Source: Shewanella salipaludis (GTDB lineage: Bacteria; Pseudomonadota; Gammaproteobacteria; Enterobacterales; Shewanellaceae). Taken from it: DNA of 64,000 nt. The position numbers were made by a program, and so were the translations under genes. Positions 1 to 9,512 of this stretch are shown here, one piece after another. Position 1 is the stretch's first letter, and every line of letters begins with the position of its first letter. The DNA lies in the NCBI RefSeq assembly GCF_012911865.1, contig NZ_JAAXYH010000009.1, positions 62,001 through 126,000 of the forward strand, read 5' to 3'. The notes under the pieces were generated by a model. It saw nothing but the letters and a program-made list of their open reading frames with translations. It was not told where the DNA came from and did not search any database.

Positions 1-366
1 TTGTCCAGCGGCGGCCGGCGTGCGCTCCGTGGCTAGGATGCCGGCATCTTCCCAGTGCCGTTGCAGCCAGGTGGCGTCTATGGCCTCGGATTCAAATACC
101 GCCAGCTGCAGACGCGCGTTTGTCTTCAGTTGGCGCTGCGCGTGCCACAGCCCCAGGAGTTCGTCCCCGGAACCCAGTCCCAATTGGGCTAACACCCGTG
201 TTGGCATCTTGCTTTGCGCCTTGCCGGCCTTGGGCAACTGCTCGAGTAACCGGCGCCAAAATATGCCCATGCCGCTCTGTTCCCGGCGATAAGTTGCTGG
301 ATAGACATGGGCGGGTTTGTTATGTTCGGGCTTATGATGGGTGGCTTTATCGGCTGGAACAGTCAA
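1..366 (-). CDS. mnmC: MnmC, bifunctional tRNA mnm5s2U biosynthesis protein (5' part, cut by window edge)
   Basis: Only the first about 122 codons are inside the window; the gene continues beyond base 1. MnmC finishes the mnm5s2U34 modification of tRNA wobble uridine, with an N-terminal methyltransferase domain and a C-terminal FAD oxidoreductase domain. The visible part carries the methyltransferase glycine-rich motif (AQLGLGSGDELLGLW) followed by an acidic strand end (LAVFESEAID), matching the start of the E. coli domain. There is no ATG in frame before this region; the reading frame opens after a stop, so I take a TTG at 364-366 (reads TVPADKATHH) as the start. It is divergent from fabB, the same neighbour as in E. 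coli. The family call rests on motif and context; the start is uncertain. Confidence 0.72.
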   Translation of the reverse strand, partial: MTVPADKATHHKPEHNKPAHVYPATYRREQSGMGIFWRRLLEQLPKAGKAQSKMPTRVLAQLGLGSGDELLGLWHAQRQLKTNARLQLAVFESEAIDATWLQRHWEDAGILATERTPAAAGQ

Positions 367-501
367 AGCATTTTACTCTCGGTCGCATAATTGGCATTAT
401 TTTACCTGCCTTTATGGAAAGCTGACCACTTAATTGCACTAAAGCAGATATTATTGGCTCAGTGAAAATAGGTACTACTTGTACAAAATGGATAAGCAGA
501 A

Positions 502-1713
502 ATGAAAAGAGTCGTGATAACCGGAATTGGCGTTGTTTCAAGTATCGGTAATAACAAGCAAGAAGTGACAGATTCACTCAAAGCCGGACGCAGCGGTATT
601 ACTCACTCAGATCAGTTTGAGGAGATGCAGCTTCGCAGCCAGGTATGGGGCAATATCAAGTTAAACCCAGCGGAGCTTATCGATCGCAAGGCGTTGCGTT
701 TCATGGGCGATGCGGCAGCCTATGCCTATTTGGCGATGCAGGAAGCCATAGCCGATGCCAACCTGGTTGAAGAGCAATACTCCAACCCCAGAGTCGGGCT
801 GATCGCCGGCACCGGCGGCGCTTCTTCATCCAATCAGGTACAAGCCGCCGATACCCTGCGCAGCAAAGGTGTCAAGCGCGTCGGTCCTTACATTGTCCCT
901 CGTATCATGTCGAGCACCGCCAGTGCCTGTTTGGCCACGCCATTCAAGATCAAAGGCATGAACTATTCCATCAGTTCTGCCTGTGCCACCAGTGCGCACT
1001 GTATCGGCCATGCCGTCGAACTCATCCAGATGGGCAAGCAGGACATGGTATTTGCCGGTGGTGCCGAAGAAGTGGATTGGACCCTGACCATGGGATTCGA
1101 TGCCATGGGCGCCCTGTCGACCAAGTACAACGACACCCCTGAGAAAGCGTCCCGTACCTATGATGCCGACCGTGATGGTTTCGTGATCTCAGGTGGTGGC
1201 GGTATCGTAGTGGTCGAGGAATTGGAGCATGCCCTGGCTCGCGGCGCAAAAATCTACGCCGAAATCATAGGGTATGGCGCGTCATCCGACGGTTACGACA
1301 TGGTTGCACCATCGGGCGAAGGCGCAGTGCGCTGCATGCAGATGGCCATGGCCGATGTCGACACCCCCATAGATTATGTCAACACCCACGGCACTTCGAC
1401 TCCCGTCGGGGATGTGCGTGAACTCGAAGCCCTGCGTGCCGTCTTCGAAGACAAGGTGCCACCCATAGGTTCGACCAAGTCCATGACCGGGCATGCCTTG
1501 GGCGCCGCCGGGGTACATGAAGCCATCTACAGCCTGCTGATGATGGAAAATAACTTCATCGCCCCCAGCATCAACATAGATAACCTGGATGAGGCAGCCA
1601 AAGACATGCCTATCGTCAGGGAATATCGCGATACCGAATTGACCACAGTGATGAGCAACAGCTTCGGTTTCGGTGGCACCAACGCGACTCTGGTGATGCG
1701 TAAGTACAAATAA
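502..1713 (+). CDS. fabB: 3-oxoacyl-[acyl-carrier-protein] synthase I
   Basis: Beta-ketoacyl-ACP synthase I condenses malonyl-ACP with acyl-ACP and is needed for unsaturated fatty acid elongation. The 403-residue length equals the family norm. The thiolase-fold triad is intact: Cys161 in SSACATSAH, His296 in [11 protein letters not shown], Lys326 and His331 in [11 protein letters not shown]. The C-terminal glycine loop SFGFGGTNA is present. The start is the ATG giving [10 protein letters not shown], standard for FabB. It is transcribed away from mnmC and closed by a strong terminator, so it is probably monocistronic. Cytoplasmic enzyme of type II fatty acid synthesis. Confidence 0.97.
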   Translation: MKRVVITGIGVVSSIGNNKQEVTDSLKAGRSGITHSDQFEEMQLRSQVWGNIKLNPAELIDRKALRFMGDAAAYAYLAMQEAIADANLVEEQYSNPRVGLIAGTGGASSSNQVQAADTLRSKGVKRVGPYIVPRIMSSTASACLATPFKIKGMNYSISSACATSAHCIGHAVELIQMGKQDMVFAGGAEEVDWTLTMGFDAMGALSTKYNDTPEKASRTYDADRDGFVISGGGGIVVVEELEHALARGAKIYAEIIGYGASSDGYDMVAPSGEGAVRCMQMAMADVDTPIDYVNTHGTSTPVGDVRELEALRAVFEDKVPPIGSTKSMTGHALGAAGVHEAIYSLLMMENNFIAPSINIDNLDEAAKDMPIVREYRDTELTTVMSNSFGFGGTNATLVMRKYK

Positions 1714-1741
1714 CAGATGGATGTTGCATCGACCAACCGAG

Positions 1742-1766
1742 AAGGGAAGCTTAGCTTCCCTTTTTT
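1742..1766 (+). terminator. Rho-independent terminator after fabB
   Basis: Perfect stem GGGAAGC / GCTTCCC with a TTA loop, extended by flanking A-T pairs, followed by six T. It lies about 30 bases after the fabB stop. Confidence 0.9.
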
Positions 1767-1880
1767 ATTGCGCTTTTGGGGCCGTATTTGAGCCAGAGGC
1801 AAACGACCGGCAGGATTTTAACTCGCAAGCTTGCTAGAATGCCCGGCATCAATCGCCCATCCCTGTTTGCAGGACGTCAA

Positions 1881-3011
1881 ATGCTGATCCTTGTCGATGA
1901 AAATATGCCCTATGTCGAGCCCTTGTTCGCCGACTTGGGCGAGATAGTGGCGGTCAATGGCCGTAGCCTGACCCCGGAGCAAGTCAAAGATGCCGACATA
2001 CTCCTGGTGCGTTCCGTCACCCGGGTCGATGCCGCCTTGCTGGCGCAGAACAGCCGCCTCAAGTTTGTTGGCAGTGCCACCATAGGCACAGATCATATCG
2101 ATCTCGATTATCTGGCCTCACGGGCTATTCCCTTCGCCAACGCCCCCGGCTGTAATGCCATCGCCGTCGGCGAGTTCGCCTTCATCGCCATGCTGGAATT
2201 GGCGCAGCGTTTCGGCGAAACCCTCAAGCACAAGACGGTCGGCATAGTGGGGGCGGGCAACACCGGCACCGCGGTGGCCAACTGCCTCAAGGCCTATGGG
2301 GTGCGGGTCTTATTGTGCGATCCCCTGTTGGCACAGAGCGGGGACGAGCGTGAGTTCATCGGTTTGGATGAGCTGCTCACCGAGGCAGACGTCATCAGTC
2401 TGCATGTTCCCATCATCAAGACGGGTGAGCATAAGACCCACTATCTGTTCGATGAAGCCAGGCTGAAGTGCCTGAAGCCCGGGGCTTGGCTGCTCAACTG
2501 CTGTCGCGGCGAGGTCATAGATAACCGCGCACTTATCCGGGTCAAGCAGCAGCGACAAGATCTCAAGTTGGTCCTGGACGTGTGGGAAGGTGAGCCTCGT
2601 CCCATGGCCGAATTGGTGCCTTTGGTGGAGTTTGCCACGCCGCATATCGCAGGTTATAGCCTGGAAGGCAAGGCCCGCGGCACTTTCATGTTGTATCAGC
2701 GCCTATGCCAATTGCTAAATCTTGCCGCCGATAAATCCCTGGGCAAGCTGTTGCCCAGCTTCGCCGTCGACAGTCTCGCCCTGACGGCCATGCCGGATGA
2801 GCGCGGCTTGCTGCAGCTGGCGCGCCTGGTCTATGACCTGCGCGATGACGATGAGTTGTTCCGCAAGCACTTCGCCGATGAACAGGGCTTCGATCAGATG
2901 AGAAAAAATCATCGCCATAGGCGTGAATTTAGCGCCTTGACGCTGGTATACCAGGGGCAATCTGAGGTAGATTGGTTGTTCAAATTAGGATTTTCAGGAG
3001 TCGGTCGGTAA
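1881..3011 (+). CDS. pdxB: Erythronate-4-phosphate dehydrogenase
   Basis: PdxB oxidises 4-phosphoerythronate in the DXP-dependent route to pyridoxal phosphate. The 376-residue product begins [11 protein letters not shown], aligned with E. coli [11 protein letters not shown]. The frame is open further upstream, but the ATG at 1881 has an AGGA box ten bases before it and fits the family. Visible are the D-2-hydroxyacid dehydrogenase nucleotide fold (GIVGAGNTG, about residues 120-130), the ACRG-like [10 protein letters not shown] segment, the VLDVWEGEP strand, [15 protein letters not shown] with the catalytic His, and the C-terminal PdxB dimerisation domain. It stops two bases before the asd start, so the two genes are probably cotranscribed. 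Confidence 0.96.
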   Translation: MLILVDENMPYVEPLFADLGEIVAVNGRSLTPEQVKDADILLVRSVTRVDAALLAQNSRLKFVGSATIGTDHIDLDYLASRAIPFANAPGCNAIAVGEFAFIAMLELAQRFGETLKHKTVGIVGAGNTGTAVANCLKAYGVRVLLCDPLLAQSGDEREFIGLDELLTEADVISLHVPIIKTGEHKTHYLFDEARLKCLKPGAWLLNCCRGEVIDNRALIRVKQQRQDLKLVLDVWEGEPRPMAELVPLVEFATPHIAGYSLEGKARGTFMLYQRLCQLLNLAADKSLGKLLPSFAVDSLALTAMPDERGLLQLARLVYDLRDDDELFRKHFADEQGFDQMRKNHRHRREFSALTLVYQGQSEVDWLFKLGFSGVGR

Positions 3012-3013
3012 CT

Positions 3014-4042
3014 ATGTCAGAAGCAATGTCTCAAGAATTTAACGTTGTCGTGTTAGGTGCGTCGGGCGCAGTGGGTCAAACCATGATAGAGATCCTCGAA
3101 GAGCGTAATTTCCCGGTTGCCAACTTATACCCATTGGCGAGCAGCCGCAGTGCCGGTGAAACCGTCAGCTTCCACGGTAAACAGGTGGAAATTCTGGACG
3201 TGGAAAGTTTCGACTGGTCACAGGCGCAAATAGGTTTCTTCTCGGCCGGCGGCAGCGTGTCGGAAAAATGGGCACCGATAGCGGCCGAAGCAGGTTGTGT
3301 GGTCATAGACAACACCTCTCACTTCCGCTACGACATAGATATCCCCTTGGTGGTGCCCGAGGTGAATCCCCATGCCATCGCCGATTTCCGTAACCGTAAC
3401 ATCATAGCCAACCCGAATTGCTCGACCATACAGATGTTGGTCGCGCTCAAGCCCATCTACGATGCCTTCGGCATTTCGCGGATCAACGTGGCCACCTACC
3501 AGTCCGTGTCCGGTACGGGCAAGAAGGCCATCGAAGAGTTGGCCAAGCAATGTGCTAAATTGCTCCAGGGCTTACCGACCGAAGCCGAAGTGTATTCCAA
3601 GCAGATCGCCTTCAACGCCTTGCCGCAGATCGATGTGTTCATGGATAACGGTTACACCAAGGAAGAAATGAAGATGCTCTGGGAGACCCAGAAAATCTTC
3701 GGTGATGACGAGATCACAGTCAACGCCACTGCGGTGCGGGTCCCTGTATTCTACGGCCACTCCGAAGCCGTTCACATAGAGACGCGCCAAGCCGTGGATG
3801 CCGAAGATGTTAAGGCGCTGTTGCGTGACGCCCCGGGCGTCGTGCTGTTCGAATCCGATGACGAGTTCCCCACGGCGGTGACCGAGGGTGCAGGGACAGA
3901 TCCTGTCTATGTGGGGCGGGTACGCAAGGACATATCCCATTCCCATGGGATTAACCTCTGGGTGGTGTCGGACAATATCCGCAAGGGCGCCGCCTTGAAC
4001 AGTGTGCAAATCGCCGAGATCCTGGTCCGCGATTATTACTGA
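3014..4042 (+). CDS. asd: Aspartate-semialdehyde dehydrogenase
   Basis: Converts aspartyl phosphate to aspartate semialdehyde with NADPH, feeding lysine/diaminopimelate, threonine and methionine synthesis. The product has an N-terminal Rossmann motif (VVLGASGAVGQ), the active-site Cys in NPNCST (about residue 136) and the substrate-binding segment YQSVSGTGKKA. At 342 residues it is the shorter, non-E. coli-Asd type, related to the usg protein that sits beside pdxB and truA in enterics. I start at 3014 because AGGAG lies 13 bases upstream; an ATG at 3026 (MSQEFNV) is a real alternative. It probably shares a transcript with pdxB and is closed by a terminator. Confidence 0.94.
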   Translation: MSEAMSQEFNVVVLGASGAVGQTMIEILEERNFPVANLYPLASSRSAGETVSFHGKQVEILDVESFDWSQAQIGFFSAGGSVSEKWAPIAAEAGCVVIDNTSHFRYDIDIPLVVPEVNPHAIADFRNRNIIANPNCSTIQMLVALKPIYDAFGISRINVATYQSVSGTGKKAIEELAKQCAKLLQGLPTEAEVYSKQIAFNALPQIDVFMDNGYTKEEMKMLWETQKIFGDDEITVNATAVRVPVFYGHSEAVHIETRQAVDAEDVKALLRDAPGVVLFESDDEFPTAVTEGAGTDPVYVGRVRKDISHSHGINLWVVSDNIRKGAALNSVQIAEILVRDYY

Positions 4043-4073
4043 TTTCGTCCTCCTATCGACGGATTTAGTCTAA

Positions 4074-4099
4074 AAGCCTGCAGCCAGCAGGCTTTTTTT
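4074..4099 (+). terminator. Rho-independent terminator after asd
   Basis: Stem AAGCCTGC / GCAGGCTT with loop AGCCA and a run of seven T, about 30 bases after the asd stop. Confidence 0.9.
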
Positions 4100-4220
4100 G
4101 TTTTACAATTGTGAACAGTAGCAGGCCAGAGATTTCTGGTTTATAGTAATTCTAATAAATACAATAGCCTAAAGCCTGTTGTCGCTTGACAACCTAATAG
4201 CGCTTGAAAGGGAAGAATTG

Positions 4221-7136
4221 ATGACTTTTTGCACTTCATACCGTGTTGGCCTGATGGCCGCTGCCTTGTTGGTTTTTTCTGCTTCTCCACTCAGCTATTC
4301 CGTCCATGCCGCCGAGCCCCTCAGAATTACCGGACCAGATGGCCAAACGCGGCAGCCAAATCGTCAATATGGACCCACGACGGGGGCCGATACCTTCTGG
4401 GGCATAGCCCAGAAGATGCGCCCGGATAAGAGTGTCAGCGTGTATCAGGTGATGGCGGCCATCTATGAAGCCAATCCACACGCCTTCAGCAACAACAATT
4501 ACAACAGTCTGGAACGCGGCATGATATTGCTCATCCCTTCGAAAGAAGTGATGGCGTCATTCCCCAAGGCAGCAGCCAAGCAAAGGGCCGAGCGTGACGA
4601 CGGCCAGGCTATCACTCGAACGACTCGAGTCGATGCCATATCAAAAGACATAGCAAAAGACATAACAAAAGACATACAAGCGGAAAGCACGGCCGCGACT
4701 CAAACGCCAGCCGCAACGGCGACGCATGAGCCCGAGGCCAGGCCAGCCAAGGTGCAGATAGCACCACCAGCTGTGGCCAGCAAGGGCAAACCGAACACAG
4801 AAGTCAATCAGGAGCTGGTATCGCGCCTGGAGGCTGCCGACAGCAAGAACCTCTCCCTGACCGACGAGCTTGCACGCCTGCAAGACGAAATGCTGGTGCG
4901 GGGCACGGACATAGAAACCCTCCAGGGCCAGGTTACAACCCTGGAACAGCGCATTGCGGAGCTGGAGCAGGCCTTGACGGCCAGCAAGCAGTTGAATGCA
5001 CAGTTGCAGACGGAAAACGACGGCCTGAAACAGCAAAATGCGGCTGCGAGCGAGCCGGCTGCCCCTGCCAATACCTGGCGCACCCTGATGGATAGCCCCT
5101 GGTTGTTGGCGTTGGGGGCCATCATCCCCGCCTTGTTGCTGCTGGGATTGGTATTCTGGTGGTTGGGGCGTCGCCGCGAACGTCCAGTCGTTGAGGCCGG
5201 GATGGGAGCGCCCGTGGCCATGACGGCCACAGCCGCGGCCGCAGGGGCGATAACAGCCACAGGGGCAGAAGATGCCTCTGTCCATCTGGATACCGACGAT
5301 GAAGATCCTATCGATTCGCTGCTGGAAGTGGGCAGTTTCGACTCGACCCACGAGATGAAGCTGGATCCCCTGGATGAGCCGGATATGGACGCCGACATCT
5401 TTATCGACACGGGCGAGAATGGCTTGTTTGCCGAAGACGAAGGCCAGTCCCTCGATGATCTCTGGGCGGAAGCCATGGGTGAGCAGGAAGAGGCGGATGC
5501 CGCCGAGCCGGATGATGCCGACGATCTGGATGCCCTGTTGGCCGGTTTGGATGAGGATGCCGGCATAGATAACCAAGCCGTCGCTGAAGTTGAGGCTGAC
5601 GCTAATCGTCAGGCAGACACTGCAGCAGGGAGCGCGGCCGAAAGCGAGATCCAAAGCGAAATAAAAAGTGCAGCACCGGCAGCCGCACATGATCTGGACA
5701 TGGAGCTTGGAGCCCTGTTCGATGAACTCGACGAGACAGAAGATAGCCTCAATGCCATTGACGTGCAGCTCGGCGACGCCGAACTTGGTCAAGGGGTGGG
5801 GGATGAAGATCTCGATGCCTTGTTGGCCGGCCTAGCCCCTGCAACAGCGCCTGCAGCGGCCGAAGCCGAGGCATCCGGGCAAAAACCGCTGGCGCCCGAG
5901 CCGTTGGAATTCGAGTCATCCGAGCTGAGCGATGCCATTGCCGCCGAGCTGGAGACAGATGTGGTCCTGGACGAGGATGAGGATCTCGACGCCTTGTTGG
6001 CCGGCTTGGCTCCTGCAGCCGTTGAGTCTACAACAGCCGAGCCCGTAGCAACCGATCCTGTAGCCGAGGCAGCAGAACAAGAAACCGGGCAGCAACCCCA
6101 GTCGCCCGAGCCATTGGAATTTACGTCATCCGAGCTGAGCGATGCCATCGCCGCCGAACTGGCGACAGATGTGGTCCTGGATGAGGAGGAAGATCTCGAC
6201 GCCTTGTTGGCCGAATTCGGGACCGAGCCCGAGACGCAGGCGTCGCTGGTCGAAGACGTTGCCGTCGCTGACTTTGCCGCCCTGGATGAGCCTATCGAAG
6301 CGCTGCAGGCGGCGGAGGATGCGGATCTCAAGGCGCTGCTGGCCCAGTTCGATGTGCCGGAGCAGGAACTGCCGGATGAGGACAGCGACTTCGACATAGA
6401 GACTGAGCTCAATGCCACCTTCGCGCAGATGGATGAGGTCAAGGATACGGCTGGCCCAGCCGTGAGTGCCAAGGCCAAGGAGAGTGGTTTCTTCAAGGAT
6501 CTCAAGGCCAACAAGGCCAAGGAAGCCCAGGTGTTGGAGTGGGAATCCGCTTTGGAGCCGACGCCGTCCGCGGCGCAGCGCGATGAGATAGACATCAGTG
6601 ACGATAATCTGCTGGCGGCCTTCGCCGGCAACTCGGCGCTGAACTCAGATCTGGGCTCAGATTTTGACTCGGATTTGGACTATGACGAGGCATTGGCCCC
6701 GGAAGACAGCTTCGCCTCCATGGGGGAGTCAAGCCTAACCGTCGATGAGGCGTTGGCGGCACTGGATGCCAGAGAGTCGGCGAAGAGCCGGACATCCGAT
6801 GAGCAGCGCGAGGACTCCCTGGCGAGTTTCCAGAAGGAGAATGGCTTCATAGATATCGACAAGTTGCTCAATGAGTCGGACGACGAGCTGTCGGACACAG
6901 ATCTGTATAAGGATGTGTCGGTCGAAATGGGCGAAGTCGAAGCCTTACTGGGCAACACCCCCATGATAGATGTCGACGATGAAGAAAATGCCGTCAATGC
7001 CAAGTTGGATCTGGCCAGGGCCTATATCGAGATTGAAGACAAAGACAGTGCCAAGGCCCTGCTCGGTGAGGTGCAGCTCGACGGCAACCCAAGGCAACAG
7101 GAAGAGGCGGCCGGCCTGTTGAAAAACCTGGCTTAA
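4221..7136 (+). CDS. fimV: FimV, polar hub/pilus assembly protein
   Basis: FimV is an inner-membrane protein with a periplasmic LysM-type peptidoglycan-binding region and a cytoplasmic C-terminal domain; it organises the cell pole and type IV pilus or type II secretion assembly. The 971-residue product shows a signal peptide ending near VHAAEPL, the conserved FimV N-terminal block (DTFWGIAQKMRP to LLIPSKEVM, about residues 58-112), a coiled coil (about 195-275), one membrane span (WLLALGAIIPALLLLG, about 292-315) with a positive stop, then more than 500 very acidic residues with near-repeats, and a C-terminal TPR-like FimV motif (AKLDLARAYIEIEDKDSAKALL). I chose the ATG at 4221, preceded by GGGAAG, over an upstream in-frame ATG because it puts the signal peptide at the N terminus. 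A terminator follows. Confidence 0.93.
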   Translation: MTFCTSYRVGLMAAALLVFSASPLSYSVHAAEPLRITGPDGQTRQPNRQYGPTTGADTFWGIAQKMRPDKSVSVYQVMAAIYEANPHAFSNNNYNSLERGMILLIPSKEVMASFPKAAAKQRAERDDGQAITRTTRVDAISKDIAKDITKDIQAESTAATQTPAATATHEPEARPAKVQIAPPAVASKGKPNTEVNQELVSRLEAADSKNLSLTDELARLQDEMLVRGTDIETLQGQVTTLEQRIAELEQALTASKQLNAQLQTENDGLKQQNAAASEPAAPANTWRTLMDSPWLLALGAIIPALLLLGLVFWWLGRRRERPVVEAGMGAPVAMTATAAAAGAITATGAEDASVHLDTDDEDPIDSLLEVGSFDSTHEMKLDPLDEPDMDADIFIDTGENGLFAEDEGQSLDDLWAEAMGEQEEADAAEPDDADDLDALLAGLDEDAGIDNQAVAEVEADANRQADTAAGSAAESEIQSEIKSAAPAAAHDLDMELGALFDELDETEDSLNAIDVQLGDAELGQGVGDEDLDALLAGLAPATAPAAAEAEASGQKPLAPEPLEFESSELSDAIAAELETDVVLDEDEDLDALLAGLAPAAVESTTAEPVATDPVAEAAEQETGQQPQSPEPLEFTSSELSDAIAAELATDVVLDEEEDLDALLAEFGTEPETQASLVEDVAVADFAALDEPIEALQAAEDADLKALLAQFDVPEQELPDEDSDFDIETELNATFAQMDEVKDTAGPAVSAKAKESGFFKDLKANKAKEAQVLEWESALEPTPSAAQRDEIDISDDNLLAAFAGNSALNSDLGSDFDSDLDYDEALAPEDSFASMGESSLTVDEALAALDARESAKSRTSDEQREDSLASFQKENGFIDIDKLLNESDDELSDTDLYKDVSVEMGEVEALLGNTPMIDVDDEENAVNAKLDLARAYIEIEDKDSAKALLGEVQLDGNPRQQEEAAGLLKNLA
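5892..6212. repeat. 210-base period repeat inside fimV
   Basis: The segments 5892-6002 and 6102-6212 are near-identical copies 210 bases apart, both encoding PEPLEF.SSELSDAIAAEL followed by DVVLDE-acidic-LDALLA. A weaker partial copy (DEDLDALLAGLAPA) lies near 5800-5850. It forms part of the acidic cytoplasmic region of FimV and could vary in copy number by recombination. Confidence 0.85.
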
Positions 7137-7160
7137 GAGGCCAAATCCGCATCTTGGCTA

Positions 7161-7185
7161 AACGGCACCCCGAGTGCCGTTTTTT
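7161..7185 (+). terminator. Rho-independent terminator after fimV
   Basis: Stem AACGGCAC / GTGCCGTT, loop CCCGA, tail of six T; about 25 bases after the fimV stop. Confidence 0.9.
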
Positions 7186-7346
7186 ATTGCCGCTAGCCTG
7201 ACTTCACATTGAGCTCAGGCGCGGACCTAAACCGCGGCAGGCCCCATGCCGGAGTCGATAAATATCTGTCCGGGAGGTGAATTAGCCGCTTTGGCTGTGA
7301 TAAAATGCGCCGCTTAATTAGCAGAGTGCGGTGAGAGGAATAAGCA

Positions 7347-8132
7347 ATGCGGGTAGCATTAGGTATCGAATACGACGGTCATGGCTTCTATGGTTGGCAG
7401 CGCCAGGCCGAGGTCGATTCGGTGCAGGCACAACTCGAGCGGGCACTGTCGACCGTCGCCAACGAGCCTATTTCGGTTCAGTGTGCCGGTCGCACGGATG
7501 CCGGCGTGCATGCTACCGGCCAGGTAGTGCACTTCGACACCCAGGCGGTGCGGGGCATAGGGGCCTGGACCCTGGGCATCAATGCCAACCTGCCCGACAA
7601 TGTGGCCGTACGCTGGGCCAAGGAAGTGGACGATAGCTTCCATGCGCGCTTCTCGGCCACCGCCAGACGCTATCGCTATGTGATTTACAACCATAACCTG
7701 CGCCCCGGCATATTGCGCCAGGGGGTGAGTCATTACCATGGCGACATAGATGCGGCCAGGATGCATGAAGCGGCGCAGTACCTCTTGGGTGAACAGGATT
7801 TCAGCAGTTTTCGCGCCATAGGCTGTCAGTCAAACACCCCGTACCGCAATGTCCATAGGGTCAATGTGACCCGCCAGGGCATGTATGTCATAGTCGACAT
7901 TCAGGCCAATGCCTTCCTGCATCATATGGTGCGCAATATTGTCGGCTCCCTGCTCGAAGTCGGCTTGGGAAACCAGCCGCTGCATTGGTTGCAGGATCTG
8001 TTGGCGCTCAAGGACAGGAACCAGGCGGCGGCCACGGCCAAGCCCAATGGCCTGTATCTGGTGGATGTGACCTACCCAGAGCAATATCAGTTGCCTAAAC
8101 TGGCACTGGGTCCCCTGTTTATGTTGGATTGA
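7347..8132 (+). CDS. truA: tRNA pseudouridine(38-40) synthase
   Basis: TruA makes pseudouridine at positions 38-40 of the anticodon arm of many tRNAs. The 261-residue protein begins [20 protein letters not shown] and has the catalytic Asp51 in [18 protein letters not shown], plus the [11 protein letters not shown] motif near the C terminus. A GAGAGGAAT box precedes the ATG. It follows fimV as in many gammaproteobacteria. In the arrangement I know from this group the next gene would be accD, but here folC follows after about 105 bases. Confidence 0.97.
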   Translation: MRVALGIEYDGHGFYGWQRQAEVDSVQAQLERALSTVANEPISVQCAGRTDAGVHATGQVVHFDTQAVRGIGAWTLGINANLPDNVAVRWAKEVDDSFHARFSATARRYRYVIYNHNLRPGILRQGVSHYHGDIDAARMHEAAQYLLGEQDFSSFRAIGCQSNTPYRNVHRVNVTRQGMYVIVDIQANAFLHHMVRNIVGSLLEVGLGNQPLHWLQDLLALKDRNQAAATAKPNGLYLVDVTYPEQYQLPKLALGPLFMLD

Positions 8133-8237
8133 GCCGGCGTTCACGCCCGAGCTCGCTTGTGTGAATCTTATCTGACATGGCCCGGCAGTATAGCCTGAGA
8201 GCCAGGTCTCAAGCCTGTTAACTGGAAGTGGAATAGT

Positions 8238-9509
8238 ATGCCGCACGCCCCGCAACAAGATGCCTCACTCGATACCTGGCTGGATTACCTGCTGGCGCTT
8301 CACCCTACCGAGATAGACATGGGCCTGGCCCGGGTCCTCAAGGTGGCGAGCCTGATGGGCCTGACTCATCTGGGGCGCGCCAAGGTGGTTACCGTGGCGG
8401 GGACCAATGGTAAAGGCACCACCTGTGCCATGGTGGAGCAGATCCTCAGGCTGTCCGGGCTCAGGGTCGGGGTCTACAGCTCGCCACACATGCTCAAATA
8501 CAACGAGCGGATCCGCATCGAGGGTGAAGATGCCAGTGACGGTGACCTTATCGAGGCATTCGAGGCCATAGAGCGGCATAGGGGCGATACTTCACTCACC
8601 TTTTTCGAATATGCCACCCTGGCCGGACTCTATCTGTTCAAGGCCGCGGATCTGGATGCGGTGATCCTGGAGGTGGGCCTGGGTGGACGCCTGGATGCCA
8701 CCAATATCATAGATGCGGATATCTCTGTGGTGACTGCGGTGGACTTGGATCATCAGTTGTTTCTGGGCGACACCCGCGAGGCCGTTGGTCGGGAGAAGGC
8801 CGGGATCTTCCGCCGGCAGCGCCCGGCCGTGATAGGCGAGCCGGACCTGCCGGCCAGTGTCGATGAGACCGCCATTGCCCTGGGGGCCATTCCCTATCGG
8901 GTCGGACGTGAGTTCAGCTATCAGCCCCATGGCCACAGCTGGGACTTCAATGGCCGCGTCTTTCGCCTCACGGACATTCCCTTACCTGCATTGCCCTTGC
9001 CCAACGCGGCCACGGCCATTGCGGTGATCGAGATGGGCTGGCCGGAGCTGGCGCCGGCGGTGATACACGAAGGCATAGCCACTGCCAGACTCGCGGGCCG
9101 CCTCGAGCGGGTCAGCGAGCAACCTCTGATCATGCTCGATGTCGCCCATAATCCCCATGCGGCCCGCTACCTGGCCAAGCGCTTGTATCCCATCAAGGCC
9201 GCGCTCGAGGGCGGGGGGCGGTTATTTGCCCTGTGCGGCATGCTCAAGGACAAAGACATAGCCAGGGTACTGCCCGAGCTGCTGGAGTTGGTGGATGCCT
9301 GGTATCTGGTGAGCCTGTCGGGCGAGCGCGGTGCCAGTGCGCAGCAGTTGCATAGCGCCTTGCCTGCGGCCTGTGAGGCCCATGAATTCGACGACCTGGC
9401 GGCCGCCTGGGAGGCACTGAACACGCAAATTACTGCAGATGATGTGGTAATTGTGTTTGGCTCCTTTTACACTGTGGCAGGATTTAAATCTTTATTGGAC
9501 GGGAAGTAG
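8238..9509 (+). CDS. folC: Dihydrofolate synthase / folylpolyglutamate synthase
   Basis: FolC adds glutamate to dihydropteroate and then extends the polyglutamate tail of folates. The 423-residue Mur-ligase-fold protein has the ATP loop VAGTNGKGTT (residues 53-62), the EVGLGGRLDATN segment, the ligase motif LDLDHQ, and the C-terminal LDVAHNPHAA block. It overlaps nothing upstream, and dedD begins three bases after its stop, suggesting a folC-dedD transcript with possible coupling. The order folC-dedD-cvpA-purF is the same as in E. coli. Confidence 0.96.
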   Translation: MPHAPQQDASLDTWLDYLLALHPTEIDMGLARVLKVASLMGLTHLGRAKVVTVAGTNGKGTTCAMVEQILRLSGLRVGVYSSPHMLKYNERIRIEGEDASDGDLIEAFEAIERHRGDTSLTFFEYATLAGLYLFKAADLDAVILEVGLGGRLDATNIIDADISVVTAVDLDHQLFLGDTREAVGREKAGIFRRQRPAVIGEPDLPASVDETAIALGAIPYRVGREFSYQPHGHSWDFNGRVFRLTDIPLPALPLPNAATAIAVIEMGWPELAPAVIHEGIATARLAGRLERVSEQPLIMLDVAHNPHAARYLAKRLYPIKAALEGGGRLFALCGMLKDKDIARVLPELLELVDAWYLVSLSGERGASAQQLHSALPAACEAHEFDDLAAAWEALNTQITADDVVIVFGSFYTVAGFKSLLDGK

Positions 9510-9512
9510 CTT

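Noticed and set aside
472..484. GTAC-N5-GTAC upstream of fabB as a FabR operator
   Set aside because: The two GTAC elements are self-complementary, and the flanks do not match the FabR consensus well enough to claim it.
4641..6631. Long minus-strand frames opposite fimV
   Set aside because: They come from the biased, repetitive acidic codons of fimV read on the other strand; composition (Ser/Ala runs) is not protein-like.
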